Shown here: positions 35,462-43,863 of the stretch, piece by piece
Numbering within the stretch: the first letter of the stretch is position 1
How the letters are laid out: each line of letters starts with the position of its first letter
Program-made: the position numbers and the translations under genes
Origin: Bacteroidaceae bacterium
GTDB taxonomy: Bacteria; Bacteroidota; Bacteroidia; Bacteroidales; Bacteroidaceae
Direction: 5' to 3'
Length of the DNA: 43,863 nt
Assembly: GCA_017479555.1 (NCBI GenBank)
Contig: JAFVCB010000036.1
Span: forward strand, 1 to 43,863
The notes under the pieces: generated by a model
What the model saw: the letters and a program-made list of their open reading frames with translations, nothing else
The model's database searches: none
Told to the model about the DNA's origin: nothing

Positions 35462-36586
35462 ATGGATTACTACGAAATACTGGGCGTAGCCAAGACAGCC
35501 ACCCCCGAAGAAATCAAAAAAGCCTATCGCAAGGCCGCGCTCAAGTACCATCCCGACCGCAATCCAGGCGACAAAGAAGCCGAAGAGAAATTCAAGGAAG
35601 CCGCCCGCGCCTACGAAGTACTCAGCGACGAGCAGAAGCGTGCTCGTTACGACCAGTTTGGCGAAGAAGGACTCAACGGTATGGGTGCTGGATCCGCAGG
35701 AATGGATATCAACGATATCTTCAGCCATTTCGGTTCCATCTTCGAGGAATGGGGCATCGGCGGATTTGGCAGTCGTTCAGGCCACGCCCGACACAAAGGG
35801 AGCGACCTCCGACTCAAGGTGTCGCTCAACCTTGCTGAAATTCAGAAGGGTTGTACCAAAAAGTTTAAGGTGCGCAAAGATGTCACTTGCACCCATTGCC
35901 ACGGCACAGGATGTGAGAATGGCGCACAGCCCCAAACGTGTCCGCACTGTGGCGGACAAGGTGTCGTGCTCAACACGCGCAGAACCATGTTCGGACTGAT
36001 GCAGGTGCAAGAAGCTTGCCCGCATTGCCACGGCGAAGGAACAGTCATCGAAAAGCCCTGCACCCACTGCCATGGCCAGGGTGTGGAGCGAGGCGAAGAA
36101 GTGGTCGAGATAGAACTTCCCGCAGGCTTGGCTGACGGTATGATAATGACCGTGCGAGGAAAAGGAAATGCCGCACCACACCAAGGCGTGCCGGGAGATA
36201 TTCAAGTGCTTGTCAGCGAGCAGCCCCATCCCGAACTGATTCGCGATGGTGACGACCTCATCTACAACCTACTACTCACCATACCGCAAGCCGTACTGGG
36301 CGACAGCATAGAAGTTCCGACCATCGAAGGAAAGGCTCGCGTCAAGGTAGCCCCTGGAACACAGCCCGGAACGGCACTCTACCTCAGAGGAAAAGGACTG
36401 CCGCGCATCAACTCCTATCACACAGGAGACTTGATTATCAATATATCGGTGTACATCCCTGAGCATATCACAGACGAAGAACGTACATTCTACGAGAAAG
36501 AAGTCGGTAAGTCCGATTCGCATAAGTGTTCGCAGTCCGTGAAAGACAAAATCTTTGCTACATTCCGTCGCTACTTCGAGAAATAA
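35462..36586 (+). CDS. dnaJ: Chaperone DnaJ
   Basis: DnaJ is the J-domain co-chaperone that delivers unfolded substrates to DnaK and stimulates its ATPase. The 374 residues have the class A order: J domain with HPD (about 33-35), a Gly/Phe-rich region (about 70-110), four zinc-binding repeats ([32 protein letters not shown], about 142-210), and the C-terminal substrate-binding domains. It pairs with grpE, 150 bases upstream. The gap between them has no recognised feature. Confidence 0.97.
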   Translation: MDYYEILGVAKTATPEEIKKAYRKAALKYHPDRNPGDKEAEEKFKEAARAYEVLSDEQKRARYDQFGEEGLNGMGAGSAGMDINDIFSHFGSIFEEWGIGGFGSRSGHARHKGSDLRLKVSLNLAEIQKGCTKKFKVRKDVTCTHCHGTGCENGAQPQTCPHCGGQGVVLNTRRTMFGLMQVQEACPHCHGEGTVIEKPCTHCHGQGVERGEEVVEIELPAGLADGMIMTVRGKGNAAPHQGVPGDIQVLVSEQPHPELIRDGDDLIYNLLLTIPQAVLGDSIEVPTIEGKARVKVAPGTQPGTALYLRGKGLPRINSYHTGDLIINISVYIPEHITDEERTFYEKEVGKSDSHKCSQSVKDKIFATFRRYFEK

Positions 36587-36672
36587 TCTCCCTCATCGGT
36601 TATCTCTCAGCCCACGACAAGTACAAAAGTCCGTTCAAAAAAGCGTAAACGCAAAAAAACGAAGCAAGAAGT

Positions 36673-36703
36673 TTGGTCATTCCAAATGCATACACTACTT
36701 TTG
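36673..36703 (+). promoter_or_regulatory. tRNA-Met promoter
   Basis: TTG (36673-36675), 20 bases, TACTTTTG (36696-36703), ending 19 bases before the mature tRNA 5' end. Confidence 0.75.
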
Positions 36704-36722
36704 CATTCGCAAACGAAACGAT

Positions 36723-36796
36723 GGCGCGGTAGCTCAGCTGGTTAGAGCGCATGATTCATAATCATGAGGTCGACGGTTCAAGCCCGCCCCGCGCTA
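36723..36796 (+). tRNA. tRNA-Met (anticodon CAT), probably elongator
   Basis: A full 74-base cloverleaf can be drawn. Acceptor stem 36723-36729 pairs with 36789-36795 (one G-U). D stem is GCTC/GAGC, and the anticodon stem CATGA/TCATG encloses loop TTCATAA with CAT at 36757-36759. T loop is TTCAAGC. The T stem has one A-C mismatch (36773/36787). The discriminator base is A and CCA is not encoded. There are no GC runs in the anticodon stem, so it is not the initiator; it resembles the E. coli elongator tRNA-Met. A tRNA-Ile2 with modified CAT cannot be wholly excluded. Confidence 0.93.
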
Positions 36797-36811
36797 CAGT
36801 CTCAATCAACA

Positions 36812-36847
36812 AAGAGGATATGTCAACATTGGCACATCCTCTTTTCT
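36812..36847 (+). terminator. Terminator of the tRNA
   Basis: AGAGGAT (36813-36819) pairs with ATCCTCT (36836-36842), and further pairing continues inside; the stem is followed by TTTTC. It lies 16 bases after the tRNA. Confidence 0.8.
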
Positions 36848-36911
36848 ATTTACAACGTCCGAGCGTCTCTATCGCAGACGTGGTTGATGAGTATGTGAAG
36901 CGGCGCGTTGT

Positions 36912-37796
36912 TCAAAACTTTTTCTTTTCGCGAAAAGTCTTAGGCAAATCCCCTTTGAGCCGATAGAAGAAACGCGAGAAACTGGACGAGTCGGCAAAGT
37001 GTAGGCGTTCGGCAATGGCCGCAATGTGTAGGTCGGTCGTTTGTAGAAGCCAAATGGCCTCCATGAGCAACATCTGATTGATATACTCCACAACCGTTCT
37101 TCCTGTGACTTGACGCACGACGCGCGAGAGATGGGTGGGCGTAATGTTGAGTAGGGAAGCATAGAAACTGATGTCGTGGTGCGCTACAAAATGGCGTGGC
37201 AACAGACGAAGGAAACCTGTGAAGATCTCGGAGGTGCGTTCGCTACAAGAATGCAGACCTATGTTCCCCTCCATCGTGTGCCGAAGGTCGAGCAGAAACA
37301 GCGTGTGGAGCGTGCGCAGACATTCGGCAAGGAAACGATGCTCTCGGCCAAGATAGTACTTTACCTCTTGCATCCGTTTAGTAAAGTGTGCTGCTTGAGG
37401 TGGAGTGAGATGCACCACGGGTTGCCCCAGTTCCACTACAGGATAGTACGCTGTGCGAATCATATTCCATACGGCTGGAGATTCGAGCGTGACGCGTTCG
37501 TCAGCGATGAGGCAAATCGCTTTGTAGTTTACCGAACCATCCAGTATGCGTACAGACAGTCCAGGGGAGTAAACGTAGAGATCGCCTGGCAAAAGCGTTA
37601 TCTCCCTGCCAGCGTATGCTATACTGAGCCACCCCTCAAGCACAAGCGTATAGGAATAGGCTGCTAAGGAGTCCTGCATGCGGTTAGCCATGTGCGTAAG
37701 CGCTATGTCGGCTTCCGAACAGTAGAATTCATCGGAGGGCACCTCCTCCTTCGGAAGCCCCACTACGTTTTGTAGATATTCACGAAGCGTGTACAC
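36912..37796 (-). CDS. AraC-family transcriptional regulator
   Basis: The 294-residue protein has an N-terminal sensing region (about 45-185) with cupin-like strands (LPGDLYVYSPG) and a C-terminal double helix-turn-helix of the AraC/XylS type (about 195-290). That region contains LLNITPTHLSRVVRQVTG for the first HTH and IAERLHFADSSSFSRFFYRLKG for the second. The organisation fits the regulator type common in Bacteroidota. Its target is unknown: the neighbours are a tRNA and, 620 bases away and divergent, ppdK. A -7-like element lies at 38079-38086. Confidence 0.9.
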   Translation of the reverse strand: MYTLREYLQNVVGLPKEEVPSDEFYCSEADIALTHMANRMQDSLAAYSYTLVLEGWLSIAYAGREITLLPGDLYVYSPGLSVRILDGSVNYKAICLIADERVTLESPAVWNMIRTAYYPVVELGQPVVHLTPPQAAHFTKRMQEVKYYLGREHRFLAECLRTLHTLFLLDLRHTMEGNIGLHSCSERTSEIFTGFLRLLPRHFVAHHDISFYASLLNITPTHLSRVVRQVTGRTVVEYINQMLLMEAIWLLQTTDLHIAAIAERLHFADSSSFSRFFYRLKGDLPKTFREKKKF

Positions 37797-38078
37797 GATG
37801 ATAGAATGATAGAATTGCCTATGGCCAAATTTGAAGATGCTAATGCTGAAGGGAGTATATCAGTCAGCCACAAGATGGGATTAGCCCGAATCAATCACGA
37901 GACAAATAAAGGCTTATGTGTTATCTTTTCTGTTTACGCGATAGCAGCATTTCTTTCGGCATCTTACAAGCGTCCTCCTTACGGCGTAGTCTGCTCCGCC
38001 TTCAATAACGACACTCAGCATCTACTCGAAGCAAACGCTACTCTCCTATAAATCCTCATGACCGATCTGGGTTTTAGG

Positions 38079-38086
38079 CAAAAGTA
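38079..38086 (-). promoter_or_regulatory. Possible -7 element of the AraC-type regulator
   Basis: It reads TACTTTTG on the minus strand, but the nearest TTG is only 15 bases further upstream and the leader to 37796 would be about 280 bases. Confidence 0.4.
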
Positions 38087-38342
38087 ATATAATAAGGAGA
38101 ACAAAATGTAGTTCCCCACAATTATTTATTGAGAGACTGTAAGTATGCTTTCAGAAGACGCTCAAAAATAACAATTCAGGCCATGTCTTAAAAAGAAGAT
38201 AGGCAAGTTCAGAGGGGAGTATCCGATATGGAAAGTTCAACAGTTGAACTATTTCTATGAACAAAAAGCCTTCATCAGCCCATTCTTGTTCTGAATGAAC
38301 CACTTTCGTATATAAAAATACGTATAAAAACGATTTTTGTCC

Positions 38343-38372
38343 TTGTTAACCTATCCTTTTTCACTAACTTTG
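38343..38372 (+). promoter_or_regulatory. ppdK promoter, full consensus
   Basis: TTG (38343-38345), exactly 19 bases, TAACTTTG (38365-38372). It lies 45 bases before the ATG at 38418 and excludes the longer in-frame start at 38337. Confidence 0.82.
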
Positions 38373-38417
38373 CAGCAATTAAGCAAAAAACAAATCAATA
38401 AATACGTAATTACAATT

Positions 38418-41141
38418 ATGGAAAGTACCAAAAGAGTCTACACTTTCGGCAAAGGCCAAGCCGAAGGACGTGCAGACATGCGTGAGTTGCTTGGTGGCAA
38501 GGGCGCCAATCTCGCAGAAATGAACCACATCGGAGTTCCCGTGCCTCCTGGTTTTACCATTACCACTGATGTTTGTAATGAGTACTACGAGGTAGGAAAA
38601 GACAAGGTGGTAGAACTTCTGCGCCAAGAGGTAGAAGCAGGTATGCGCCACATCGAGAATCTCATGGACAGCAAGTTTGGTGATCCCACCAATCCGCTCT
38701 TGCTCAGTGTGCGCAGCGGTGCACGCGCTTCGATGCCAGGTATGATGGATACGATTCTCAACCTCGGTCTGAACGATGAAGTGGTTGAGGGACTCGCTCG
38801 CAAGACGGGCAATGCGCGTTTCGCATACGATGCCTATCGTCGTTTCGTACAGATGTATGGCGACGTGGTTATGGGTCTCAAGCCAGCCAATAAAACAGAA
38901 ATTGACCCCTTCGAGGCCATTATCGAAGCTGTCAAAGAGGAGCGTGGTGTGAAGCTTGACAACGAATTGCAGACCGAAGACCTCAAAGAACTCGTTGTTC
39001 GCTTCAAAGCAGCAATCCTCGAGCGTACAGGCCAAGCCTTCCCAACTGATCCCGTTGAGCAGCTCTGGGGAGCTATCTGCGCCGTGTTTGACTCATGGAT
39101 GAACGAGCGCGCTATCCTCTACCGCAAGATGGAAGGCATTCCCGCAGAGTGGGGTACGGCCGTGACCTGTATGGCAATGGTATTCGGTAACATGGGTGAC
39201 ACCAGTGCTACAGGCGTATGCTTCAGCCGCAATGCTGCAACGGGCGAAAACCTCTTCAATGGTGAGTGGCTCGTCAATGCACAGGGTGAAGATGTTGTAG
39301 CAGGTATTCGCACACCGCAGCAAATCACCAAGATAGGTTCACAGCGCTGGGCTGAGCTGCAAGGCATCAGCGAAGAAGAGCGCGCTGCTAAGTATCCCTC
39401 GATGGAAGAGGTTATGCCAGAGATTTATGCCGAACTCAATGGTATTCAAGAGAAGCTGGAAAACCACTACAGCGATATGCAGGATATGGAGTTCACCGTG
39501 CAAGAAGGTAAACTCTGGTTCCTCCAGACACGTAACGGTAAGCGCACTGGCGCAGCCATGGTGAAGATTGCTATCGACCTTCTCCACGAAGGAAAGATTG
39601 ACGAGAAGACTGCTATTCTTCGCTGCGAACCCAATAAGCTCGATGAACTACTGCACCCCGTATTCGACAAGCAAGAATTGGCCAAGGCTAAGAGCCTGAC
39701 ACGCGGTTTGCCCGCCAGCCCTGGTGCTGCCTGTGGACAAATCGTCTTCTTCGCTGACGATGCAGCTAAGTGGGCAGCCGATGGTCACAAAGTAGTACTT
39801 GTTCGCTTAGAGACTTCACCCGAAGATCTCGCAGGTATGGCTGTGGCCGAAGGTATTCTCACCGCTCGCGGTGGTATGACCAGCCACGCTGCAGTTGTAG
39901 CGCGCGGAATGGGTAAGTGCTGCGTAAGTGGTGCAGGTGCTATCAATGTTAACTACAAGAATCGCACCGTTGAAATCGATGGTAAAGTACTCAAAGAAGG
40001 CGACTATATCAGCATCAATGGCTCTACTGGCGATGTATACGAAGGCGAAGTCAAGACCCGTGCAGCAGAACTCAGTGGAAGCTTTAGTGAACTGATGAAT
40101 CTCTGCGACAAATACACACGTCTGAACGTGCGTACCAACGCAGACACTCCTCACGATGCCAGCGTAGCTCGTCAGTTTGGTGCTACAGGTATCGGTCTCT
40201 GCCGCACAGAGCACATGTTCTTCGATGCAGAGAAGATTGTTGCCATGCGCGAGATGATTCTCAGCGAGTCACTTGAAGGACGTAAGAAAGCACTCGAGAA
40301 ACTCTTGCCTTTCCAGAAGAACGACTTCATCGGTATCTTCAAGGCCATGGATGGCTGTCCTGTAAATATTCGTCTGCTCGACCCACCTCTCCACGAGTTT
40401 GTACCTCAAGACAAGAAAGGCCAGGAAGAGATGGCCGAGGATATGGGCGTGACCGTAGAGTATATCAAACAGCGTGTAGACAGCTTGAGTGAGCACAATC
40501 CTATGCTCGGTCACCGTGGTTGTCGTCTCGGAAATACCTATCCCGAAATCACACAGACACAGACACGTGCCATCCTCAGTGCAGCCTGTGAACTCAAGAA
40601 ACAAGGTCTCGACCCCAAACCCGAGATTATGGTGCCGCTTACAGGTAGCGTCTTTGAGTTTGAAGCCCAGGAGCGTGTGATTCGCGCCGAAGCCGCCAAA
40701 GTGTTTGAAGAAGAAGGCATTGAAGTACCCTTCAAGGTCGGCACAATGATAGAAATTCCTCGTGCAGCCCTTACCGCAGACTGTATCGCACGTAGCGCAG
40801 AGTACTTCAGCTTTGGTACAAACGACCTCACGCAGATGACCTTTGGTTATTCACGCGACGACATTGCCAGCTTCTTGCCAGTATACTTAGACAAGAAGAT
40901 CCTCAGCGTAGACCCCTTCCAAGTTCTCGATCAGCGAGGCGTAGGCCAGCTCATCCAGATGGCTGTAGACAAGGGTCGCAGCGCACGTCCCGAACTCAAA
41001 TGCGGTATTTGCGGCGAGCACGGTGGTGAGCCAAGCAGTGTGAAGTTCTGTCACCAAATCGGCCTCAACTACGTCAGCTGCTCCCCATTCCGTGTGCCTA
41101 TCGCACGTTTGGCCGCAGCCCAAGCAGCCGTTGAGGAATAA
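38418..41141 (+). CDS. ppdK: Pyruvate, phosphate dikinase
   Basis: PPDK interconverts pyruvate, ATP and phosphate with PEP, AMP and pyrophosphate, and in anaerobes can run in the glycolytic direction. The 907 residues match the family. The N-terminal ATP-grasp part includes ELLGGKGANLAEM and SVRSGARASMPGMMDT. The swivelling phosphohistidine domain has GGMTSHAAV with His490 as the carrier and Thr488 as the usual regulatory site. The C-terminal PEP/pyruvate barrel ends with CGICGEHGG. A strong consensus promoter is upstream and a long hairpin follows, so it is monocistronic. Confidence 0.97.
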   Translation: MESTKRVYTFGKGQAEGRADMRELLGGKGANLAEMNHIGVPVPPGFTITTDVCNEYYEVGKDKVVELLRQEVEAGMRHIENLMDSKFGDPTNPLLLSVRSGARASMPGMMDTILNLGLNDEVVEGLARKTGNARFAYDAYRRFVQMYGDVVMGLKPANKTEIDPFEAIIEAVKEERGVKLDNELQTEDLKELVVRFKAAILERTGQAFPTDPVEQLWGAICAVFDSWMNERAILYRKMEGIPAEWGTAVTCMAMVFGNMGDTSATGVCFSRNAATGENLFNGEWLVNAQGEDVVAGIRTPQQITKIGSQRWAELQGISEEERAAKYPSMEEVMPEIYAELNGIQEKLENHYSDMQDMEFTVQEGKLWFLQTRNGKRTGAAMVKIAIDLLHEGKIDEKTAILRCEPNKLDELLHPVFDKQELAKAKSLTRGLPASPGAACGQIVFFADDAAKWAADGHKVVLVRLETSPEDLAGMAVAEGILTARGGMTSHAAVVARGMGKCCVSGAGAINVNYKNRTVEIDGKVLKEGDYISINGSTGDVYEGEVKTRAAELSGSFSELMNLCDKYTRLNVRTNADTPHDASVARQFGATGIGLCRTEHMFFDAEKIVAMREMILSESLEGRKKALEKLLPFQKNDFIGIFKAMDGCPVNIRLLDPPLHEFVPQDKKGQEEMAEDMGVTVEYIKQRVDSLSEHNPMLGHRGCRLGNTYPEITQTQTRAILSAACELKKQGLDPKPEIMVPLTGSVFEFEAQERVIRAEAAKVFEEEGIEVPFKVGTMIEIPRAALTADCIARSAEYFSFGTNDLTQMTFGYSRDDIASFLPVYLDKKILSVDPFQVLDQRGVGQLIQMAVDKGRSARPELKCGICGEHGGEPSSVKFCHQIGLNYVSCSPFRVPIARLAAAQAAVEE

Positions 41142-41171
41142 CAGACAGTTAGTTATTCAAGTACTGATAGC

Positions 41172-41210
41172 GTTAGGCGGAAGTTCCTTTGTTGGGAACT
41201 TCCGCCTAAC
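41172..41210 (+). terminator. Long hairpin after ppdK
   Basis: A perfect 16-bp stem (41172-41187 with 41195-41210) encloses a 7-base loop, 30 bases after the stop. Only TTCTT follows, so it is a weak U-tract. Confidence 0.75.
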
Positions 41211-41338
41211 TTCTTAATACGAAATTCAACAGTGCGGCACTTTGATATAGAAAATCAAGGCTCAGTATAAATGTTGTGGGGATTGCTCCATTCTATGAGG
41301 AACTTGAGTGACCCTACGCGAAAAACAGGAAAGGCCTT

Positions 41339-41713
41339 TTATTTGCTTAGATAAGCCTTTCGGTCATTAACAATGCCGCTAAGGTTTTGAGCTGCCCAAT
41401 TGACAAGTTCATTGAGGAGAGGTGTCAATGTCCTTGCTCTGTCAGTCAGTTGATACTCGACGCGCGGCGGCACTTCTGCGTAGGCATGACGTGTTACCAG
41501 CCCGTCGGCTTCAAGGTCGCGCAAGGTACGGGTCAGCATCTTCTGCGAGATATCAGGGATAGCCTGTCCAATCTCCTTGAAGCGCATAGGAGCCTTTGCC
41601 GGTTCCAGCGTCAGTAAGATGAGAATACTCCACCTGTCGCCGATACGGGCAATCACATTCCGAATGGGGCAGTTGGGGAAGTGAGCATCCACGATTTTAC
41701 CTGCTATATCCAT
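41339..41713 (-). CDS. HxlR-family winged-helix regulator
   Basis: The 124-residue protein is an HxlR/MarR-like transcriptional regulator that binds DNA as a dimer, often in response to redox or electrophile signals. Family marks are the N-terminal Cys15 in NCPIRNV, the IGDRWSILIL helix and the winged-helix core around ISQKMLTRTLRDLEADGLV (about 55-73). It is the last gene of the four-gene operon, 6 bases after the oxidoreductase stop, and probably controls that operon. A short palindrome (AAAGGCCTTT) overlaps its 3' end. Confidence 0.92.
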   Translation of the reverse strand: MDIAGKIVDAHFPNCPIRNVIARIGDRWSILILLTLEPAKAPMRFKEIGQAIPDISQKMLTRTLRDLEADGLVTRHAYAEVPPRVEYQLTDRARTLTPLLNELVNWAAQNLSGIVNDRKAYLSK

Positions 41714-41719
41714 ATCTAA

Positions 41720-42679
41720 CTAAATTTTCAAGATTATCTTTCCGCCTGCACCGCCTTTCTCCAGAAGGGTGTGGGCTTCCACGATTTCGTCCAAAGAGAA
41801 TACTTTGCTGTACAGGGGCTTGATGTGGGCTTTTGCTATCAGCGAGAAAATGCCGTCAATGGCTTCCTGCGTGGGGAAGTTCGAGAAAAAGCCCGTAAGG
41901 AACACGCCGTTGGGGATGTACTTAATGGGATCGAACTGCTGAACGGTGAAGACATTGCCGAGAACTCCCGTGCTGCAGACGTAACCGGGGCGACTCACGG
42001 TGAGCAGCGAGTCGCGCAACGTTTTAGGACCAATCAGCTCCAAGACCTTATTGGGGCGCACGGGCAGCCCACCGTCGCTGATGCATCCATCGTCGATGAT
42101 GCAATGGTCTGCACCGATAGCCTTCAACTTCTCAAACGACGACTCGCGACGGGCAGCGGCAATGACGGTGGCTCCGATGGCTTTGGCCAGTTGGATGGCG
42201 GCCTGCCCCACCGTACTGGTGGCGCCGCGGACGAGCAGGGTGTCATTTGCACGCAGCAGCAAGCACTCTTTCTGCGAACCATAGGCCGTGTAGTAGGTCT
42301 CAGGTATAGCTGCGAGCGAAAGCCAGTCGAGCGCGGAATCTACCTTGAACACGTTCCTCGACGGCAGCAGAGCATACTCGGCATAACTTCCATTGAACGA
42401 GCGCCCCATGCCGCCCATAAGGGCAATGACCCTGTCTCCCGTAGCCAGCCCCGAATCTGATGGGTCAGCCACTTCACCGACACACTCAATACCTGGAACG
42501 ATGGGCGTATTGATATAATCGTTGTCGGCCTCAAACATCCTCAAGAGAACTTCCGAATGGTTAAGCCCTGCAGCATACACCTTCACCAGCACCCATCCAG
42601 GTCTTACTTGCGGCACGGGAATCTCGCTAACCTTCAGGTCTTCTGCCTTGCAGCACTTCTCCAATACAATCGCTTTCAT
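41720..42679 (-). CDS. Zinc-type alcohol dehydrogenase/quinone oxidoreductase-family protein
   Basis: The 319-residue protein is a medium-chain dehydrogenase/reductase of the NADPH:quinone-oxidoreductase type. The GroES-like domain (about 1-115) includes GLNHSEVLLR and GIECVGEV. The Rossmann fold (about 125-250) has the coenzyme motif ATSTVGQAAIQLAKA. The cysteine and histidine ligands of zinc-dependent members are not evident, so it is probably zinc-free. It lies 4 bases downstream of the flavin/ferredoxin gene and 6 upstream of the HxlR gene. HxlR regulators often accompany enzymes of this class that handle quinones or electrophiles. The substrate is unknown. Confidence 0.9.
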   Translation of the reverse strand: MKAIVLEKCCKAEDLKVSEIPVPQVRPGWVLVKVYAAGLNHSEVLLRMFEADNDYINTPIVPGIECVGEVADPSDSGLATGDRVIALMGGMGRSFNGSYAEYALLPSRNVFKVDSALDWLSLAAIPETYYTAYGSQKECLLLRANDTLLVRGATSTVGQAAIQLAKAIGATVIAAARRESSFEKLKAIGADHCIIDDGCISDGGLPVRPNKVLELIGPKTLRDSLLTVSRPGYVCSTGVLGNVFTVQQFDPIKYIPNGVFLTGFFSNFPTQEAIDGIFSLIAKAHIKPLYSKVFSLDEIVEAHTLLEKGGAGGKIILKI

Positions 42680-42683
42680 ACGC

Positions 42684-43298
42684 TTAATCTAATCTGATGA
42701 TGGCATCCGCTGGACAATTCTCAAAGCAGTTACCGCAATGAAGACAATGCTCCGGCTGGATATGAAAGGGCTCACCTCCCTCAATACAACTTTGCGGGCA
42801 ATTGGCTTGGCAGGTGCCACAGCCGATGCATTGTTCGGTAATCTCGAAGCCTTTGCATTCAGGCTCTGCATCGCCCATCGTGAAGTAGGCGCGGTCAATG
42901 GGGCGCACGCCAAGGTTGAAATACTCAATCTGTGCATCGCGAATGACGAAGATGATACCTATACTGCGAGTATCACCAGGATAGACATTTACCAGATAAG
43001 GTTGTTCCTCGAAGATGACATCCTTCCAGTGTTCCTGTTCGTCGTCGGGCACGGGCTTCGCCACAGCCGACAGGCGAATCATCTCCTTGAACTTCGTCAG
43101 CGCATGAATCTGTACATGCCCGTCATCCATCAACTGCTGGCAGAAATTCTTTCCGCGAGCCGTATAGAAGTAGATAGCATCCAGCTCGTAGTGAATAGCC
43201 GAGATGCTCCGGGCCTGGGGATGGCCGTGCTTATCTACAGTGGCGAATGTCAGAATGCCTACATAACCGAGTTTCTTGATACAGGTTTCAGCGTCCAT
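42684..43298 (-). CDS. Flavin-binding split-barrel protein fused to a 2x[4Fe-4S] ferredoxin domain
   Basis: The 204-residue protein starts with a pyridoxamine-phosphate-oxidase-like FMN-binding fold (about 1-130, with VDKHGHPQARSI and YFYTARGK). It ends with a ferredoxin domain holding two cluster motifs: Cys157, 160, 163, 167 and Cys185, 188, 191, 195. It could pass electrons between a flavin and iron-sulphur partners. It begins 2 bases after the radical SAM stop and 4 bases before the oxidoreductase, so the genes are surely co-transcribed. A role as electron donor for the radical SAM enzyme is an inference. Confidence 0.88.
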   Translation of the reverse strand: MDAETCIKKLGYVGILTFATVDKHGHPQARSISAIHYELDAIYFYTARGKNFCQQLMDDGHVQIHALTKFKEMIRLSAVAKPVPDDEQEHWKDVIFEEQPYLVNVYPGDTRSIGIIFVIRDAQIEYFNLGVRPIDRAYFTMGDAEPECKGFEITEQCIGCGTCQANCPQSCIEGGEPFHIQPEHCLHCGNCFENCPADAIIRLD

Positions 43299-43300
43299 AA

Positions 43301-43863
43301 CTATTCATTTTTCACTTCTTTCCAGCACTGAGGGTCTGGGGCATAGAAATTCTTGATATATCCGTAGGCGACGGCAGGACAGCCTCGGCAGAAACGGAGC
43401 AGTTCGCACCCGCGGCACTTCTCAAAGTGTTCGTGCTGGCGATACACGTCCATCTTCGGGCCGTGGAAGACATCGTACAGTTCCTCTTCGACCGTACCTA
43501 CATACCTCTGAAAGCGGCGACAGGCCATCAGACGCCCCTCAGCAGAAATGGTGAAATGGCAGTTGCCACAATTGCAGCCGTCGTAGATGGTGTCCTCTGC
43601 GAGGCCTTCAGGAATCTTGAAGAGTCCCTTCTCGTAGAGGAAGAGCGTCCAAAGGTGATCCTTCAGATTAAAAGTCGTTTCAGAGTTCTTGTACTGCTCA
43701 AACTTTGCCCAACATTTTTCCAAGAACCGGCGATAGCGCAACGGCTCCACATGCCAAGTTTCTTGATGCGCCCTGTCTTCGCTCGTGGGACAATAGCGAC
43801 CAAAAGCAAAAATGTCGGCCTTGCGCTCCACGATAACATCAATCAACTGCGGTATTTCGTCAA
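43301..43863 (-). CDS. Radical SAM/SPASM protein, C-terminal part (5' end outside window)
   Basis: The frame stays open to the window edge, so only the C-terminal 187 or so residues are present. A TTG in frame at 43844-43846 is internal, not the start. The visible part is Cys-rich, in the style of SPASM auxiliary-cluster domains: GCNCGNCHF, MACRRF, KCRGCELLRFCRGCP and a late DPQC. SPASM proteins modify peptides or other enzymes using radical chemistry and two extra iron-sulphur clusters. The radical SAM CxxxCxxC motif would lie outside. It heads the visible operon, 2 bases ahead of the flavin/ferredoxin gene. Any peptide substrate gene would have to lie beyond the edge. Confidence 0.82.
   Translation of the reverse strand, partial: DEIPQLIDVIVERKADIFAFGRYCPTSEDRAHQETWHVEPLRYRRFLEKCWAKFEQYKNSETTFNLKDHLWTLFLYEKGLFKIPEGLAEDTIYDGCNCGNCHFTISAEGRLMACRRFQRYVGTVEEELYDVFHGPKMDVYRQHEHFEKCRGCELLRFCRGCPAVAYGYIKNFYAPDPQCWKEVKNE

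Larger units (their letters stand above)
37797..38417. other. Divergent araC-type/ppdK intergenic region
   Basis: This 621-base stretch is AT-richer than its surroundings. It holds the ppdK promoter (38343-38372) and a minus-strand -7-like element (38079-38086). An 81-codon plus-strand frame (37806-38051) has no recognisable features and is probably not a gene. Confidence 0.5.

Noticed and set aside
37806..38051. 81-codon frame between the AraC-type gene and ppdK
   Set aside because: It has no domain, no consensus promoter in front, and starts almost on top of the divergent regulator's start codon.

Overview
This window is a contiguous stretch of a Bacteroidota chromosome, most likely order Bacteroidales and Prevotellaceae-like; the genus cannot be fixed by eye. 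The evidence is: promoters of the Bacteroidota type (TTG, about 19 bases, then TAnnTTTG) in front of many genes, no Shine-Dalgarno sequences, a Rho factor with a long disordered N-terminal insert, lipoprotein families restricted to the phylum (DUF4296, DUF4923, a BtuG-like propeller), an S46 dipeptidyl-peptidase, and the small AURKAIP1/COX24-type basic protein next to HU. I see no phage, insertion sequence, plasmid functions or CRISPR array.

Layout. 1-2.5 kb: rho on the minus strand, with a long leader and a long hairpin after its stop. 2.7-8.4 kb: plus-strand ileS, a DksA/TraR-like gene, lspA and a DUF4296 lipoprotein. 8.4-8.9 kb: a solitary HsdR-N-type nuclease-domain gene on the minus strand. 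9.1-11.7 kb: transketolase and rpiB, overlapping. 11.7-14.6 kb: HU, the 29-residue ribosome-associated protein and RNase G, ending at a strong terminator followed by a degenerate 21-bp tandem repeat. 14.8-18.9 kb, minus strand: a diacylglycerol/lipid-kinase-like gene with altered motifs, a DUF4923 lipoprotein, and a large lipoprotein that fuses a BtuG-like propeller to a second surface domain. 19.0-20.0 kb: manA. 20.3-27.3 kb, minus strand: a tripartite RND efflux pump (adaptor, inner-membrane pump, outer-membrane channel) followed by an LpxA-like acyltransferase lacking several LpxA residues. 27.7-30.4 kb, minus strand: a DPP7-type S46 peptidase and a YbjQ-family gene. 30.7-36.6 kb, plus strand: surE-lpxB, an ABC-F ATPase with a degenerate second site, and grpE-dnaJ. 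36.7 kb: tRNA-Met(CAT). 36.9-41.2 kb: an AraC-type regulator (minus) and ppdK (plus). 41.3-43.9 kb, minus strand: a compact four-gene operon, cut by the window edge, encoding a radical SAM/SPASM protein, a flavin-binding-fold/2x[4Fe-4S] protein, a zinc-type oxidoreductase and an HxlR regulator.

Most of the window is housekeeping: transcription termination, translation, lipoprotein processing, pentose-phosphate and pyruvate/PEP metabolism, lipid A synthesis and chaperones. The accessory or unusual parts are the radical SAM operon at the right edge, the orphan BtuG-like fusion, the LpxA paralogue, and a set of long perfect inverted repeats at gene ends. One of these, after lpxB, can fold in two mutually exclusive ways. 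I did not find a complete, clearly novel system; the truncated radical SAM operon is the best place to extend the search.
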